Below the pieces are notes generated by a model. That model worked only from the letters and a program-made list of their open reading frames with translations. It was not told where the DNA came from and ran no database searches. From assembly GCA_037044905.1 (NCBI GenBank), contig JBAOKB010000125.1:47796-111795 (forward strand): a DNA stretch of 64,000 bases, given 5' to 3'. This stretch comes from Hortaea werneckii. Its lineage: Eukaryota; Ascomycota; Dothideomycetes; Mycosphaerellales; Teratosphaeriaceae. Of this stretch, positions 20,053-32,700 are shown in pieces; position 1 is the stretch's first letter, and each line of letters opens with the position of its first letter. Made by a program: the position numbers and the translations under genes.

Positions 20053-22231
20053 TCAGACGCCTTCACCAAGAACGTACTTGCGAACAGCCTGGGAAGTGTC
20101 AGCAATCAACTGTTTGTAGAGTGGCAGGGGTACGTACGGTAGTCAGGGCATTCATGCGACGCTGACTTAGGAGGTAGACCTCTCTATACTCCTCAATCGT
20201 TTCATGTACCACTTCAGATTTCGTCTTCCGTCCCTCACAAATCGCTTTCATCTTGAGCTCCATCTAGCACAGTCAGTTGGAACTCACGTTGTGTAGTTCG
20301 CCTCTGGAACTCACCTCTTTCCGGAGAAATGGCTTGGTCAAGCTGATGTCAAAAGCCATGTTATCGTACCCTTCTACGAGAGCCATGCCAAGAGTCGTCG
20401 GAATGAACTCTTGCACGCCCGTGTTGCCGCCTCGGCCACCGCCTCCCGCGCGAGCGCCCCGACCGCGCCCTCTGCCACGCCCACGACCTCGTCCGCGGGC
20501 AGCAGGAGCTTCTGGCTCGGGCGCCTCGCCTTCTGAATCCTCTTCGTCGTCGCGTTGGGGCTGCCTTGTCCGAGTCTGAGTATTGACGTATTGTCTTTCT
20601 TTGATCTTGGCTATATGTTCGGCCATCGTTGCATCGGTACCGATGCCGTTTGCGTCCATAAGAGCGATCAGTTCCGGCTCGGTCAGATAGCCAGGAGGGC
20701 TTGTCTGACCTTCTTGGACTCGAGCTTCAGTGGGCTCAAATGTTTCGCCCTCCTGGAAATTCGGGAGTGGCTGACTACTCGTCCACTTATCATATGGATA
20801 CACATCCAGGTAATTTCGCTGCAGGACCACAAGCCCCGATGCGTTGAATACCTCAGAACCGTAGAGAATGCTGATTTCGGTCTTGGATCCTTTGGCGTCC
20901 TCGCTGCAGCAAGCAAGAAAGCGGCGGACGACGAACTCATGAACTTTCTGCTCTTCGAAGCTGAGCTGTCCCGGATTGACAAAGTTCACCGGATGAATCG
21001 GAGGATGTGCCTTGTCGTTATTCTTGCCGTTGCGCGGCCAGGAAAAGCCTCCGTTGACAAGATCCTGTGCAAACGGCGCCCACGGTCCTCCTTGCGTCTG
21101 TTTCTGAATTATGGCCTGCAAGTTCATCCCGCGATCGAACTGATCGGTCTCTGTACGGGGGTAGCTGATCCAGCCTCCTTGGTACAACTTCTCGGCTAAG
21201 GCCATTACTCGATCACTGCTCATTCGCAGGAAACGGCTACCGCACTTCTGTAGCTCCACTGTGGTGAGTGGCAGTGGCTTCCATTTGCTAGTAGGCTTGG
21301 TTTGGACCTTCGTGACTCGAGCCGTTCTGGCAGCAAGACAACGCTCATACAGAATCACCACAGCCGCGCGATCGAAGAGATGGTTGCGCGACCACCTGAA
21401 GTTGACATGTATGTCCTCCTTTCGGTGCACGACCTTGATGCTCCAGAATGTCTCCGGCACGAAGTTACGCACGCGGAAATATCGCTCGACAACGAAGCCA
21501 AGTGTTGGAAACTGGCAGCTTCCATAGCTGATGACCTGAGGGCGGTCTCCGCCGCTACTTTGCTGTAATAATTGCTGCAAGCTTAAAGTGAGCTTGCGAG
21601 TGAAGCTTGCGCCTATACGCAGGTCGAGCTCGATACGAGAGTAAACCGCGTTGGCCTGCATCTCATCGAGTTCAATGGGATGCTGAGCAGCATGGATCAT
21701 ATGCGCCCTTTCCACATTCGAGAAGCGGGCGCGTACTGTGTGACTAGGATCGTTGAAGCGCTGGTTTGCTTGCTGTGCAACTTGACGGATCTCAGTACCT
21801 ATGTTCTCGCCCTCGCGATCGCAATCGGTCCAGATGAAAAGCTTATGGGCGTTTCGAGCTTGTCTCTTGATGTTCTCGGCGATGGGCTTGTGACTGTCGT
21901 CCACGTACGTCTCAATCCGTGCCTCAAACAGTTCTGATGGCTCGCAAGACGTCCATTTGCGATACTGGCTGGCGAAGTCATTGCTCAGCAGATGACCGCT
22001 TACCGAGGTGACAGTGACTTGGCATTGCCCCCACGCCGGGAAGTTGTAGTCGAAGTCGTAATTCTTGACATACACGTTGTGTTGGATACTACGCTTCGAG
22101 ATGGTCAGCTCTCTAGGCTGAGTACAGACGCGTTGCTGTTAACTTACAGTTGTAGCGTTGCCACCACCTAGGTGGTTCGATATTGCGCGTGCTATGGAAG
22201 GCTTCTCTGCCACACAGAGAATCCTCGTCAT
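20053..22231 (-). CDS. TOP3: DNA topoisomerase III
   Basis: Four exons on the minus strand, 22231-22148, 22093-20315, 20263-20138 and 20088-20053, encode 674 residues; introns are 54, 51 and 49 nt. This type IA topoisomerase removes single-strand crossings and works with a RecQ helicase and Rmi1 to dissolve double Holliday junctions. Exon 1 gives the toprim start MTRILCVAEKPSIARAISNH; WTDCDREGENI (near 116-126) holds the metal-binding acidic residues; Tyr339 in GGWISYPRTETDQ is the predicted catalytic tyrosine. Near residues 525-560 an acidic stretch leads into a long Arg-Gly repeat before FIPTTLGMALVEGYD. The end (FLRKE-MELKMKAICEGR, AVRKYVLGEGV) matches fungal Top3; there are no C-terminal zinc fingers, as in yeast. 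The 3' end faces the preceding gene 54 bp away. Confidence 0.95.
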
Positions 22232-24136
22232 CGTAACTCAACTTCAGGCGCTTCATACCTACTTTAATGATGGCGACGCATAAGATGCAGATTGCGAGGG
22301 TCCAGAGAAGTGAAGTGACGCGACCCAGACGCGCTTGCCGGCCGAGAAACGCGCGTGAAAAGATCTACGAAGCGAGATTGCGGGGTCAAGCTACCTCCTA
22401 CATGACAGTCACAGAATTTCTATATTCCAGTTTATTATTGATATTGTTAAATAACTAGGTACATACCAATATTGTTATCTAGGGCATGTTCATGTACAGT
22501 ACACGGGCAACCAGCGCAATGATTTGTGTTATCCTGTCATTGCCTGTCACCGCCGGACTCAATTATTAGTGATCAGACGTCCAAGCATTTCATGGGCCTC
22601 ACATGATGCCTCCACAGTGGGCGCAACGATGAGTCTTGCCAGTTGCGCTAATTCTGAGCAGTCGCTAGGGCAGGCGGTCTGGAGCTCACATGTGTGTTGG
22701 CTACATCACTACTCGAAGCTTCACCTCACGAAGAGCGTTTGCTCTACGGATCTTGCTTCATCGAAATTTTTCTAAGCACGAGACGCTTTCACTGAGGCAT
22801 CAGTTTGGATTCGATCAATAGGTATGCTGCTTGCCAGCCATCAGGCGGTCAGAAGCAGGGAGGTATGATCATAGAGTACGATGAGATCGCTGCTTGTCAT
22901 GTCGTGTGGCTGCGGGCCGCGTCCAGGCCTGGCGCCGGGAAGATCACAAGCGTGAGAAGGGACCAGTGGGTTCGACACAACGTTGCTGAGTCCATAAGGT
23001 ATCTCAACAACCATGGCAACTAAATCCTGTGATGGCTAGCAAGTGGACACGTTAACAGCGAGGAGAAAGTGGCTGCTCTAACGGATCTCGACGCAGATAG
23101 TACGTACGCGCAAGTAGGAGATGGTAATGGATTGAAACTGTTTGGGACCCGATGTCGTTTAGTGCAGGGAATGGAGGCCCGGCGCATACCGCCTTTGAAA
23201 TTAGCTCTGCGCCACCCTTGCAACAGCGAATCTACTGCTGGTGGTAAAGTTTCGAGGACCACCCACTTGCGACATCTCATCTTGCACACGTATTATTTCT
23301 TTGTTCTTTGAAACGTCCTCTTCGGTGCTGCCCGAAGGAACGCACTCCCCTTTTGACGGATGTTTGGAGCTCGAACTGTGGTGTGTGCGCGGTGAATGTG
23401 CACCGCGGCCAACTTGAACGCAGCTGAATAAAGTTCCGTCAGCCTTGTCGGGTCGTAACGCTTATTGGAGCACCCAGCAGTTGGCTCCGAACCAATCCAC
23501 GACTCGCTGCTCGAGATACATACCTGACCTACTACTTCCGCCTCACCCACCCACTTCTGCTCTTAGGCGAGCCTAGCCAGAAGCGAAAGACAGCGGCTTG
23601 AAAGGGCGGCGTGTCTGGCTGTCAGTCTCGAGAAGGGAATCTCGACAGCAGCACGAATCTCGACACAGCCACTGCGCCCCCATCTTCTTCGAATACAGAC
23701 GCCCGCACGCGGTCACGCAGACGATCACGAGCTTTCTCATCCACACTTTCGCAAGACCAGTCGCTCGCAGTCACCATCTCTTCCCGCCACCTCCTCACAT
23801 CGACGACTGCCAAACTTCAAGATCACTCAATACACTACAAGCTTCATTCTAGCTCTTGGTTCGCTAGCCGGCTGCCTGCATATCAAGTGAGGGTTGTGCT
23901 TCCCCAAGACCGTCTTGTGGGACGTAGCGGTGTCTCACTCGCCTCCCGCCACGCCCAAGACCACTGCCGCTACTCTTTCACCATAGTCTTACCTCTGGAA
24001 AGACTACGAATGCGCCTCCTAGTTTGCGACTTCTACGGACGACTAGAGTCGGCCTGAGGCCGCACTCGACACCCACATTCACAACCAATCTAAGAAGAGC
24101 TCGGCCAGCGGTCACAAGTGGACAGCAAGGCTGAAA
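22232..24136. other. Divergent intergenic region of TOP3 and MED15
   Basis: 1.9 kb without a supported gene. The right-hand 550 bp are C/T-rich with many ACTCTC/CACC words, typical of a fungal promoter and long leader. Short frames here lack recognisable protein sequence. Confidence 0.4.
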
Positions 24137-27100
24137 ATGGAGAACCCAAACCTCATGCCCCCCAACGGCATGCCTCCAAACAATATGAATTCCATGCAAA
24201 GACCGCAGGGCGGCAACAACTTGCAACAGGTCTACGCAAAGATCTTGTCTGAAATGCAAGCTAATTCGAACAAAATCCCTCAAGGATGGCAACAGACTTT
24301 CGACCCGAAGCAACGCGCTCCCAAAGTGATGCAGCTGTAAGTGTCTAGCACAGAAACTCGATCGTCGGAAAATGCGCTAACGCTTGCATGTCTTGCATAG
24401 CTTCTCTGGTCTCCGCTTACTCGAGACTGATACCAGCAAGTGCTTTCAGACAGCTGTGGTCTTTGAACTGAGATCACTGATAGGTGCGCCAAACAAAGAG
24501 ACTTACGAGATGGCGATGAAGCGGAAGTTGGAAGAAGTGCACAAAACCCGCGAGGCCCGTGGCAACCAGATGATGCCTAACGGGATGCCGATGAATATGT
24601 CACAGAACATGCCAAATATGTCGAATGGGGCTGGGAACATGAATATGGCAAATGGAATGGGTATGCCGCTTGGCCAAATGAATACGGGTGATGGCATGCA
24701 GCAGGCCGGTTTCCCGACACAGATGCAGCGGCCCATGCAGCCTTCCCCGATGCCGCCGTCGCAACAATCAAACGTCATGGACCCGTCTCAGCTCCAACAA
24801 GGTTCCATGCTCCAGCAAATGCCCAACACGAATCAAGGCCAGGCGCAGAACTTTCAGCAGAACGGGCAAGGCCAATCGGGTGAGCCCAGTCTGCAACAAA
24901 TGCAGGAACATGCAAGGAATCTCTACCAACGGATGCCGGATGAAAAGAAGAATCAGATTCGCATGACGATGATGCGGAACTCCACAGACCAACAACGAGC
25001 TGCTGCGGCAGCTCAGGGCGGCGATCCTCATGTCATGAATTTCCTCCTGGCTAAAAGTAAAGAAATGTTGAAGAGCAAGATGGGTCAGCAAGGTGGTCAG
25101 CAGAACATGGGATTCGGCAACGGGCAGCAAGCTGCATCATCGCAGCCTGACTACGCAACGTTCATAAGTCAACAGGCCAATGCCATGAAGCACCAGGAGT
25201 CAGGCGAGCAAGTGGTACCGGCAAGTAATAATACTGACTTTATGAACAACCGTGGGATGAACATGCCCCAGGGTATCAACCCACAGATGCTGGGGAATCA
25301 AGGCAATCCACAAATGACGAACCAGATGCAGCAAATTGCACTTCAACAACAGAAGCAGGCAATGATGCAAAGACAGAACATGCTTGCCCAGCAACAGGCC
25401 ATGCAGCAGCAACAGCAGGCAAACCAGCTCAGGGGTCAGCCTGGCGGACTGAACGCTCCTAATGCTTTGAATGGAGGGCCAGCTGGTCAAGTCAACAGCC
25501 CAGCCATGTCCATGCTGAATAGGCCCATGGCACCACCCAATCAAGCACCCAACACGCCGCAACAGCAGAACCAAGCTCCAAACCAGCAGGGCCCACCAAC
25601 GCCTCAGAACGCTGCGACTCTGAATTTGCTACAGCATCATCAGCAAATGATGCACCAGAACAACCCACAAATGCATCAAGGGCCAGGACAACAGCCTATG
25701 AATGAACAGCAAAGCATGCAGGTCATGCAAATGCTGCGAAGCCTGCCTCCGCAGCACAGACAGAGACTGATGCAGATGAAACCGACTCCTGAGCAGTTGA
25801 GTCAATTCGTTCGCAACTTTAACATGCAGCGACAGCAGGGCCAAACGCAGCAAAATGGCAATATGATGAATGGTCAGCCAGATCAGCAAGGCCCGGGCCC
25901 GAATATGGGTATGCCAATGAGCCAGCCGCCGCCTGGCATGATGAACAACATGCAGGCCAATGCGACCCCTATGTACAATTCTCAACCGCCTCAGAATCCT
26001 CAGGGATTTCCTCTGGATGCAACCCAAATGCAACAGAGGGCTAATCAGCAGCAGCAGCACGCACAACTAAGGCAGCGTGCCATAGACTCGTGGAAATTCC
26101 CGAATGAACTGCGCGCTCAGCTGCCAATACCGCTACCGCAGGAGGTTCAAAGCTGGGGACGACTTAAAGAGCATCTGATGCAGAACAGCAATATGGTGCC
26201 GCCTGGAATTCTCCAACGCGTGCAACAAGCACAAGGTCAATGGTTTGAGTCTCATCCTGAAGAACTCAACCAGGCGTTCCAGGCCTTGAAGCAGAGACTC
26301 ATGCAGCAGAATCAGGCAGCCCGGATGGGTCCAATGTCCGGGCCACCTTTGCAACCTCAGCCTCCAGCCGCCGGACCCTCTGGCATGGGTATGCCGAACG
26401 GACAGGCTCCGCCGGCGCAGATGGTGCCGCCTATGGGCGGTATGCAGCAGCCTCAGCAAATGCCTAACCAGGGTCCGCCGCCACCGGGCAACGCTCAAGC
26501 TGGTCTGAGGCCACCGAATCCGCCGCAACCGCCAAGCATTCAAGAGATTCAGGCCCTCAGATCGAAACACCAGCAGCTCCAGGGCAAGTCTGACGACGAG
26601 ATCAAAGGTTTCATTTGGAACCAGAAGCAGAAAAATTACGCAAATGCTTTGCAGCAGTTTCAGCAGCAGGAAGCTTTGCGAAGTGCCCAAATGCAACGTG
26701 CGCAGCAATTCATTACCTCACAAGGAGGTATGCCGGCGCAAGGTGTCGCCGGACAACGTCCAAGCCAGCCGCCTCAGCAGACAGGTACGCCGCAACAGGG
26801 CCAAAAGCGACCGCAACCGCCTTCGGGCGGTGATGATGTTGTTGAAATACCGAACCCCAATCAGCGGCAACAACAACAGCAACAGCCCATGGGTGCAACG
26901 CAGGCGCCACCAATGCAGCCTAGTCAATCACAGCAGCAGAACCGTCAGCAGCCGCCGCAAATGCCAACCCAGGAGCAAATCGCAAAACTGCCGCAAGATC
27001 AACAAGCGAAGTTTGCAGCGTTCCAACGGAGACAGCAAGCCGAGGCGCTCAAGAAAGCACAAATGGGCCTCGGTAACGCCAATCAAGGTCAGCAACCTGC

Positions 27101-28970
27101 GCAACAATCGCAAGGTCAACAGCAAAGCCAGCAGCAAAATCAGCAGCAAGGCCAACAGCAAGGCCTAAATGGAGCAGCCGGTCCACGGCAGCCTGAGGCT
27201 GTACGGGCCAAGTTCAACGCCATCCAAGAAGACTTGCATCGCAGATTTCCCAAAGGTCCACCACTTCATCTCGAGCCAGAGGAGAAACAGCAAGCACAAA
27301 CCATCATGCGAAGGCTTTGGGCTCAAATGGCGAGATTGTGGGCCTCGATGCTTCCAGCGCTTCAACAATTCCCTCAACTTGAGAATCAGATCAGGGCGAC
27401 TATGAAAGCTGTCTATCAATATCGTCAAAACTGCGCGGATTCGAATGGAAACGTTAAGGACTATCTGTCGCTAAGCGTGGCTGATCTGAAGGAAATTGAG
27501 AACACGGCACAGCAATACTTTGTCCAGATTAAGACAGCAAAGGACGCTGCTCAGCAAAATCGTCAGATGGGTGGGCAAGCTGCCGGTCAACAGCAGCCTA
27601 CTCAAGCCAAGCCTCAGCAACCTTCGCAAGCTGTGCCTACACCGCCACCACAGCAGCAGCAGCAGCAACAACAGAGCCAAGGGAAGAAGGCTTCAGCCAA
27701 CAACAAGCCTCCGCCGGCGCCAACAGAGAACAAAACATTCGACTGGGGTGCGACGAGTCCACATGGCGTGCCTAAGTACGAGCTCGCTCGTTCCGAGCTC
27801 TCGCAGGACAAGCTCAAGTTGCCAGCCAACAAGAGGCGCAAGCCGAACCAAGAAGACAGCCAAGTATCGACCCCTGCAGGCCAGACCGCTACTCCTGGGG
27901 CCGCGGTCGCGAGCCCATCTTTGCCGCAGAATAATAAGGCGCTAAGCCCAGATCAGATCAAGAAGCAGCAAGCGGCACTGAAGCAAGAGAAGGAGAAGAT
28001 AGAGGCGCCGAAGTTCCCATGCAGCGACAAGCTTTGCGAATGGAGCGTACGTGGGTTCGAAAACGAAGAGGAGCGGAAGAAGCACGAGGAGGCCGAACAC
28101 GGCTCTGTTGACGATGCATTGGCGTTCTTGCTGGAGCAGGGTGAGAAGGTCGCGCCATCCAAGGGCGACAAGGCTGAGGCTGCACCGGCCCATGGAGCCG
28201 CTAGTTCCCGACCAAAGGCAAGCCAAACGCCTGGAGTCAAGGCGGAGCTCACCACACCCGCGATGCAAGGCGTCAAGCCCGTTGAGAAGCCTACCGCCGC
28301 TGCAGAGAAGACGTTGCAGGAATTCATCGAACAAGAAAAGATGGGCTACACTCACCAACCTGCGCCGGCATCCCCAGCCACCCAAGCTCTGGCCGATACT
28401 CTCGCCAATGGCACCGTCAATGACGAAGCGAGCTGGCAAGCAATGCTTTCTGACTCCTTCAACCCATCCGTCGCGCCTTTCATCGACGACTGGTCCACCT
28501 TTGGCATGAATGGGAATACCGTGGATTGGGGTCTCCGGCCTGAAGGTACCATGGAGTCCTCTCCCGAACTCACGCCGAGCAGCGGCACTTCTTCGGGCAG
28601 CAGCCGGGAGAGCGATATCAGTCAGTCGGAGCGTCTGCGGATCAACATGGAGTGGGATCCATGGGGCACAGGCGACACGCAGATCCCCGAAGCGCTGAAG
28701 GAGATGATGGACCTGGGTCTTGGTGGTGGCGGTGGTAACGGATCGCCTTCTGGAGCGCAGCAGCAACAGCAGGCGAAGAAGGATGGCACGAACAAGGACG
28801 TGAATATGGCTGATGCTGAAGGCAAAGGGGAGCAGCACGAGGCGGAGAAGGTGAAGATTGCGACGGGAGATGAGTGGGACTGGTCTCAGGATCAGATCTT
28901 GAGCGGGGATTTGGATGGTCTCTTCGGCACTCAAGGTGGAGCGTTGGATGAAGTCAACTGGGACCTTTGA
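24137..28970 (+). CDS. MED15: Mediator complex subunit 15 (Gal11/ARC105 type)
   Basis: Two exons, 24137-24336 and 24401-28970 (64-nt intron, GTAAGT to ATAG), encode about 1,589 residues. Mediator links DNA-bound activators to RNA polymerase II; MED15 in the tail is a main activator target. Residues ~25-115 form a KIX-like helical domain (LQQVYAKILSEMQANSNKI, VMQLFSGLRLLE, FELRSLIGAPNKETYEMA). A vast Gln/Met/Asn/Pro-rich low-complexity region follows, interrupted by helices near 620-690 and by the conserved fungal block near 1015-1100 (RRFPKGPPLHLEPEEKQQA, MARLWASMLPALQQ). Near 1150, KTFDWGATSPHGVPKYELA is a fungal MED15 signature. Around 1272-1296 there is a C2H2-like finger, and the acidic C-terminus carries repeated tryptophan motifs. 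Far longer than yeast Gal11 (1,081 residues), through low-complexity expansion. Confidence 0.92.
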
Positions 28971-29731
28971 TTCGTTTTAAGGATAACCTTCCGAATTGCG
29001 ACGAAACAGGGTCCTCCCGCACGAAAGCAGTTTTCTGGGAGACGAGTGGAAGGTATCGCAGACGGCGGGACGAAGATGGATTCAGCGTCGGCGCTTTGAA
29101 TCTCCCACAGGGGGTTTTGGGAGGGGCGTGGTTTGATCTAGATACCCACCGCTTGGATGACACGGCAAGCGAGCATTCTTGACAGCAATTTTTGACGGCC
29201 TCTTTTTTCTGTTGTAGTATGTAGCGGGTGTTTTCATATAGGAACGAGAGTTAGCGATGAAATCTATGAGCAGTGTAATCAAGACTTGTTTGGTCTATTG
29301 CCGTACCGCATTTGATCGTCGTATTATTCTTGATACATACTGGGCTGGATCTGTCTTGAATACTATAATGATGCGGGTGCTGATATCCTCCCGGCCCGAC
29401 AGCAACCCGTCGCGCCCGGCTGCAGGCCTGAGGCAGTTGTCCCGCCGTCGGGTGGGCTGTGGAGTGACGCTAGGGAATCATAGGCCGAGCCCCCAAGCTG
29501 CTAGTGAGGCCTCGAGGCCAAGTGTGTTGGATGGTGATGTTCAGGCTGCCATAACTTTTCCATAATTACCTTAATTGCAATTCTTACGAGACGAAGAGCC
29601 CTTTCCCTTCCCTTCTCCCGTCATGATCTGAGCGGAGCTCTCCTCCCCGAAGCCGCCGAGCCTTCATTGGTGACGAGCACCTCCATCCACTCCCCATCCC
29701 GCTCCACCGACACTTCCGCCGCCATCCTGCC
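28971..29731. other. Intergenic between MED15 and the kinase gene
   Basis: 3' flank of MED15 followed by a GC-rich block (about 29385-29540) and then a C/T-rich leader next to the kinase start. No gene or named motif supported. Confidence 0.4.
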
Positions 29732-32700
29732 ATGTATAGAGCGCAGGCCGCCCCAAGCCAGCCCGCAGGCACCTTTCTGCCAGGTACCAAGGTTCAAGTC
29801 GGCACTCACCGTGTGACGATCGAAAAGTACCTGTCCGAGGGTGGATTTGCCCATGTCTACGTCGTCCGGATCCCCCACCCCTCCACCCGCCAGCATGAAT
29901 TGGCCGTCCTCAAACGTGTGGCGGTGCCGGACCGTGAGCACCTGGCGAGCATGCGCACCGAAGTGGAGACGATGAAGAAGCTCAAGGGCCACAAGCACAT
30001 CGTAACCTACATCGACAGCCACGCAAGTCAGTTGAAGGGCGGCGGGTATGAGGTCTTCTTGCTCATGGAGTACTGCGGCGGCGGAGGTCTGATTGACTTC
30101 ATGAACACGCGCTTGCAGCACCGTCTGACTGAGCCGGAGATCCTCAAGATCTTTGGAGATTGTGCCGAAGGGGTTGCTTGCATGCATTACTTGAAGCCGC
30201 CGCTCTTGCACCGGGATCTCAAAGTCGAGAACGTCTTGATTAACAAGGACGCCAAGGGAACGCCGATGTACAAGCTGTGCGACTTTGGGTCTACGGCACC
30301 ACCTAGGCAGGCTGCAAAGACGGCTGAGGAAGGCAGGTTGATCGAGGAAGATGTGCAGAAGCACACTACGATGCAGTACCGTAGCCCAGAGATGATCGAC
30401 GTATGGCGGAAGCAGCCCATTGACGAAAAGGCCGATATCTGGGCACTAGGTGTCTTGCTCTACAAGTTGTGTTATTACACCACGCCGTTCGAAGATGTTG
30501 GTCAGATGGCTATCCTGAACGCTAGCTTCAAATACCCGACCTACCCATCGTTTTCCACCCGGCTGAAGACACTGATTGGGAATATGCTCAAGGAAGATTC
30601 ACGAAGGAGACCGAACATTTACGAGGTTGTCAAGGAGGTTTGCTCTATGAGAGGGGCACCCGTACCCATCAAAGATATCTACGCGGGTCGGACACATTCG
30701 GAAGATCGACGGAATCAGACGCTCCCACCTGCTGAGCCGGCACCGATGGCGAACACGGGTTCAATTGGGCTGCAGAAGCAGCACATGGGTCCCAGCCAGA
30801 GCGGGCAGAAGTTGCCGGACATTCAACCGATGCGACGCGGCCGACCGACCGCGCAAAACCCATCTGCTCCTGTCCCGGCTTCCACATCTCAGCCGCAGCC
30901 GAGCCCATCTCCTGCGCGAGGTGATCCTTTTGCCGCGTTAGACAGCAAGAATTACGAAGTCCGCTCAGGCGCTGTGGACGAGCTGTCCAAGAAGTTCCCA
31001 TCTCTGGATGAATTCAGTATCACTCATGATAAGCCAAACGCCTTTAGTTTCGATGGTCAAGACGCGAAAGTGCAAGGTGCGAGTCAAGCGGCAAGGGAAG
31101 CTGTCAACGCACGTATGACGAACGAACTTGCGGATGAAGTGTTTGGCGTGAAAGCAGCTGAGAGGGAGAAGAGTAAGCAAGGGCTTGCCAAACTCAAAGA
31201 AGTAGATGTTCCCAAGAGCCATAGCACGTCTGCTCTTCAGCAACAAGGAGCCAAGCCCGCCAGTCCGTCAAAGCCACCGAAGCCGGCGAACAAGCCAGTG
31301 CGTGAAGAAGTCGGGCGGCAAAGTCCGCAGCAGACGTTGGAACAGCCGATTCCCATACGGGCTGGACAAGTCGCAGCGGCAGCATCGAAATATACATCAA
31401 CTGGTGTTGGCAGCTCGCCACCGCCTGTCTCTAAACTTCCGAAGATGCCCGAAGTGTCCAACCGACCGATTTGGAAAGTGCCGTCTCAGCACGAGCGTTC
31501 ATCTTCTCAACCTCGGGCCTCAGATGCGGCGCAGGCGGCAGCTTCTTCTCTGCAGCCATCCGTTACACCGTCGCAGCGACCGGCCTTGATGGATATGCAT
31601 AGGAGTAAGAGCCAGACTGCCGCCCTGCAAGCTAAAGAATCAGCAACGTCTTCTTCCCGTCCTAGTCTCGAGGGGCATAGGCCCAGTCAGCTGAGTTCCA
31701 TGGGCGATGGCATTGAACGAGCAAGAAGCGCTCAGGGAGGGCGATCAAGGCCTTCCAGCGCTGTCTATGTGGCAAGCAATATGGATTACCTTCGAGACCA
31801 GGAGCAACAAAATGCTGCTGCTCGCAGCAGTAAACGCCCTTCGCTTGAGATTCGGAGACATAGTCGGCAACCGTCAATGGATAGACGTGCCGGCGATGTC
31901 ACTACTCCGACAGGTGAAGGACAGATGATCGGAAGTGATCTCGACTTCCTCCGTAGCAACGAAGAGAGCAATGATTACGCCGATGTGAAGAGAAATCGTT
32001 CGAGCGGCTCAGGCCACCATAAGAAGCGCAGCTCGTTAGGCAATGCGAAGAACATCTTTGCCGGGCGTTTCGGGGACGCTTTTAGGCGCTTTGAAGGAGG
32101 TCGTGGCTCTGGTGAATTTGACGCTCGTAATGCTGCTGCTGAGAACGAAGTTGCCGCGGAGTCGGCTGGTCCGGCGACGCCGCTTGCGCAGGAGAGAGAA
32201 GAAGAGCCGCGGCTGTTGAGTCCGGTGCCGGCTTCTGAGGCAAGCAAACAGTCAGATGACGACGAAGCAGGGGGTACAGCGGATTTCGTCGGCATCGAGA
32301 GGGAGACTGAAGAGTTACCGCCGAACATGAAGAGGGAGATGGAGCGGAGAAGGGCGAGCGCTGAGGAGAAGAGACAGCAGGATGCGTCGGCAGCGTATCG
32401 GAGTTTAGTCGGTAGCCCTGGGCCGGAACGCAGTGGGAGCAGCGGTGGCGGGGAAGAAGGCGCGAATCTCAGTCGAGCGAGCACGATTCAGAAGCGGGTT
32501 CAGAGTCTGCTGGATGAGGGACGGCAAGCTCCTGCGCCTCAGCGAACGGCCGAAAGATATGGTCGCTTCACCGCGCAGCCACAGACGCAAGACTCGCCGT
32601 CTGCAGGAGGGACAGCGACCCCTCCGCCTGTCGCGAGGAAGCCGGTACAGCTCCCAGTGAACCAGGACGGCGCAAGTGGAAACCCGTATATGAAGAACCG

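Noticed and set aside
20555..21199. 214-codon plus-strand frame
   Set aside because: Exactly antisense to the conserved core of topoisomerase III; the minus-strand protein accounts for the sequence.
27942..28934. 330-codon minus-strand frame
   Set aside because: Antisense to the MED15 C-terminus; Leu/Arg-rich composition is what Gln- and Glu-rich coding sequence gives on the other strand.
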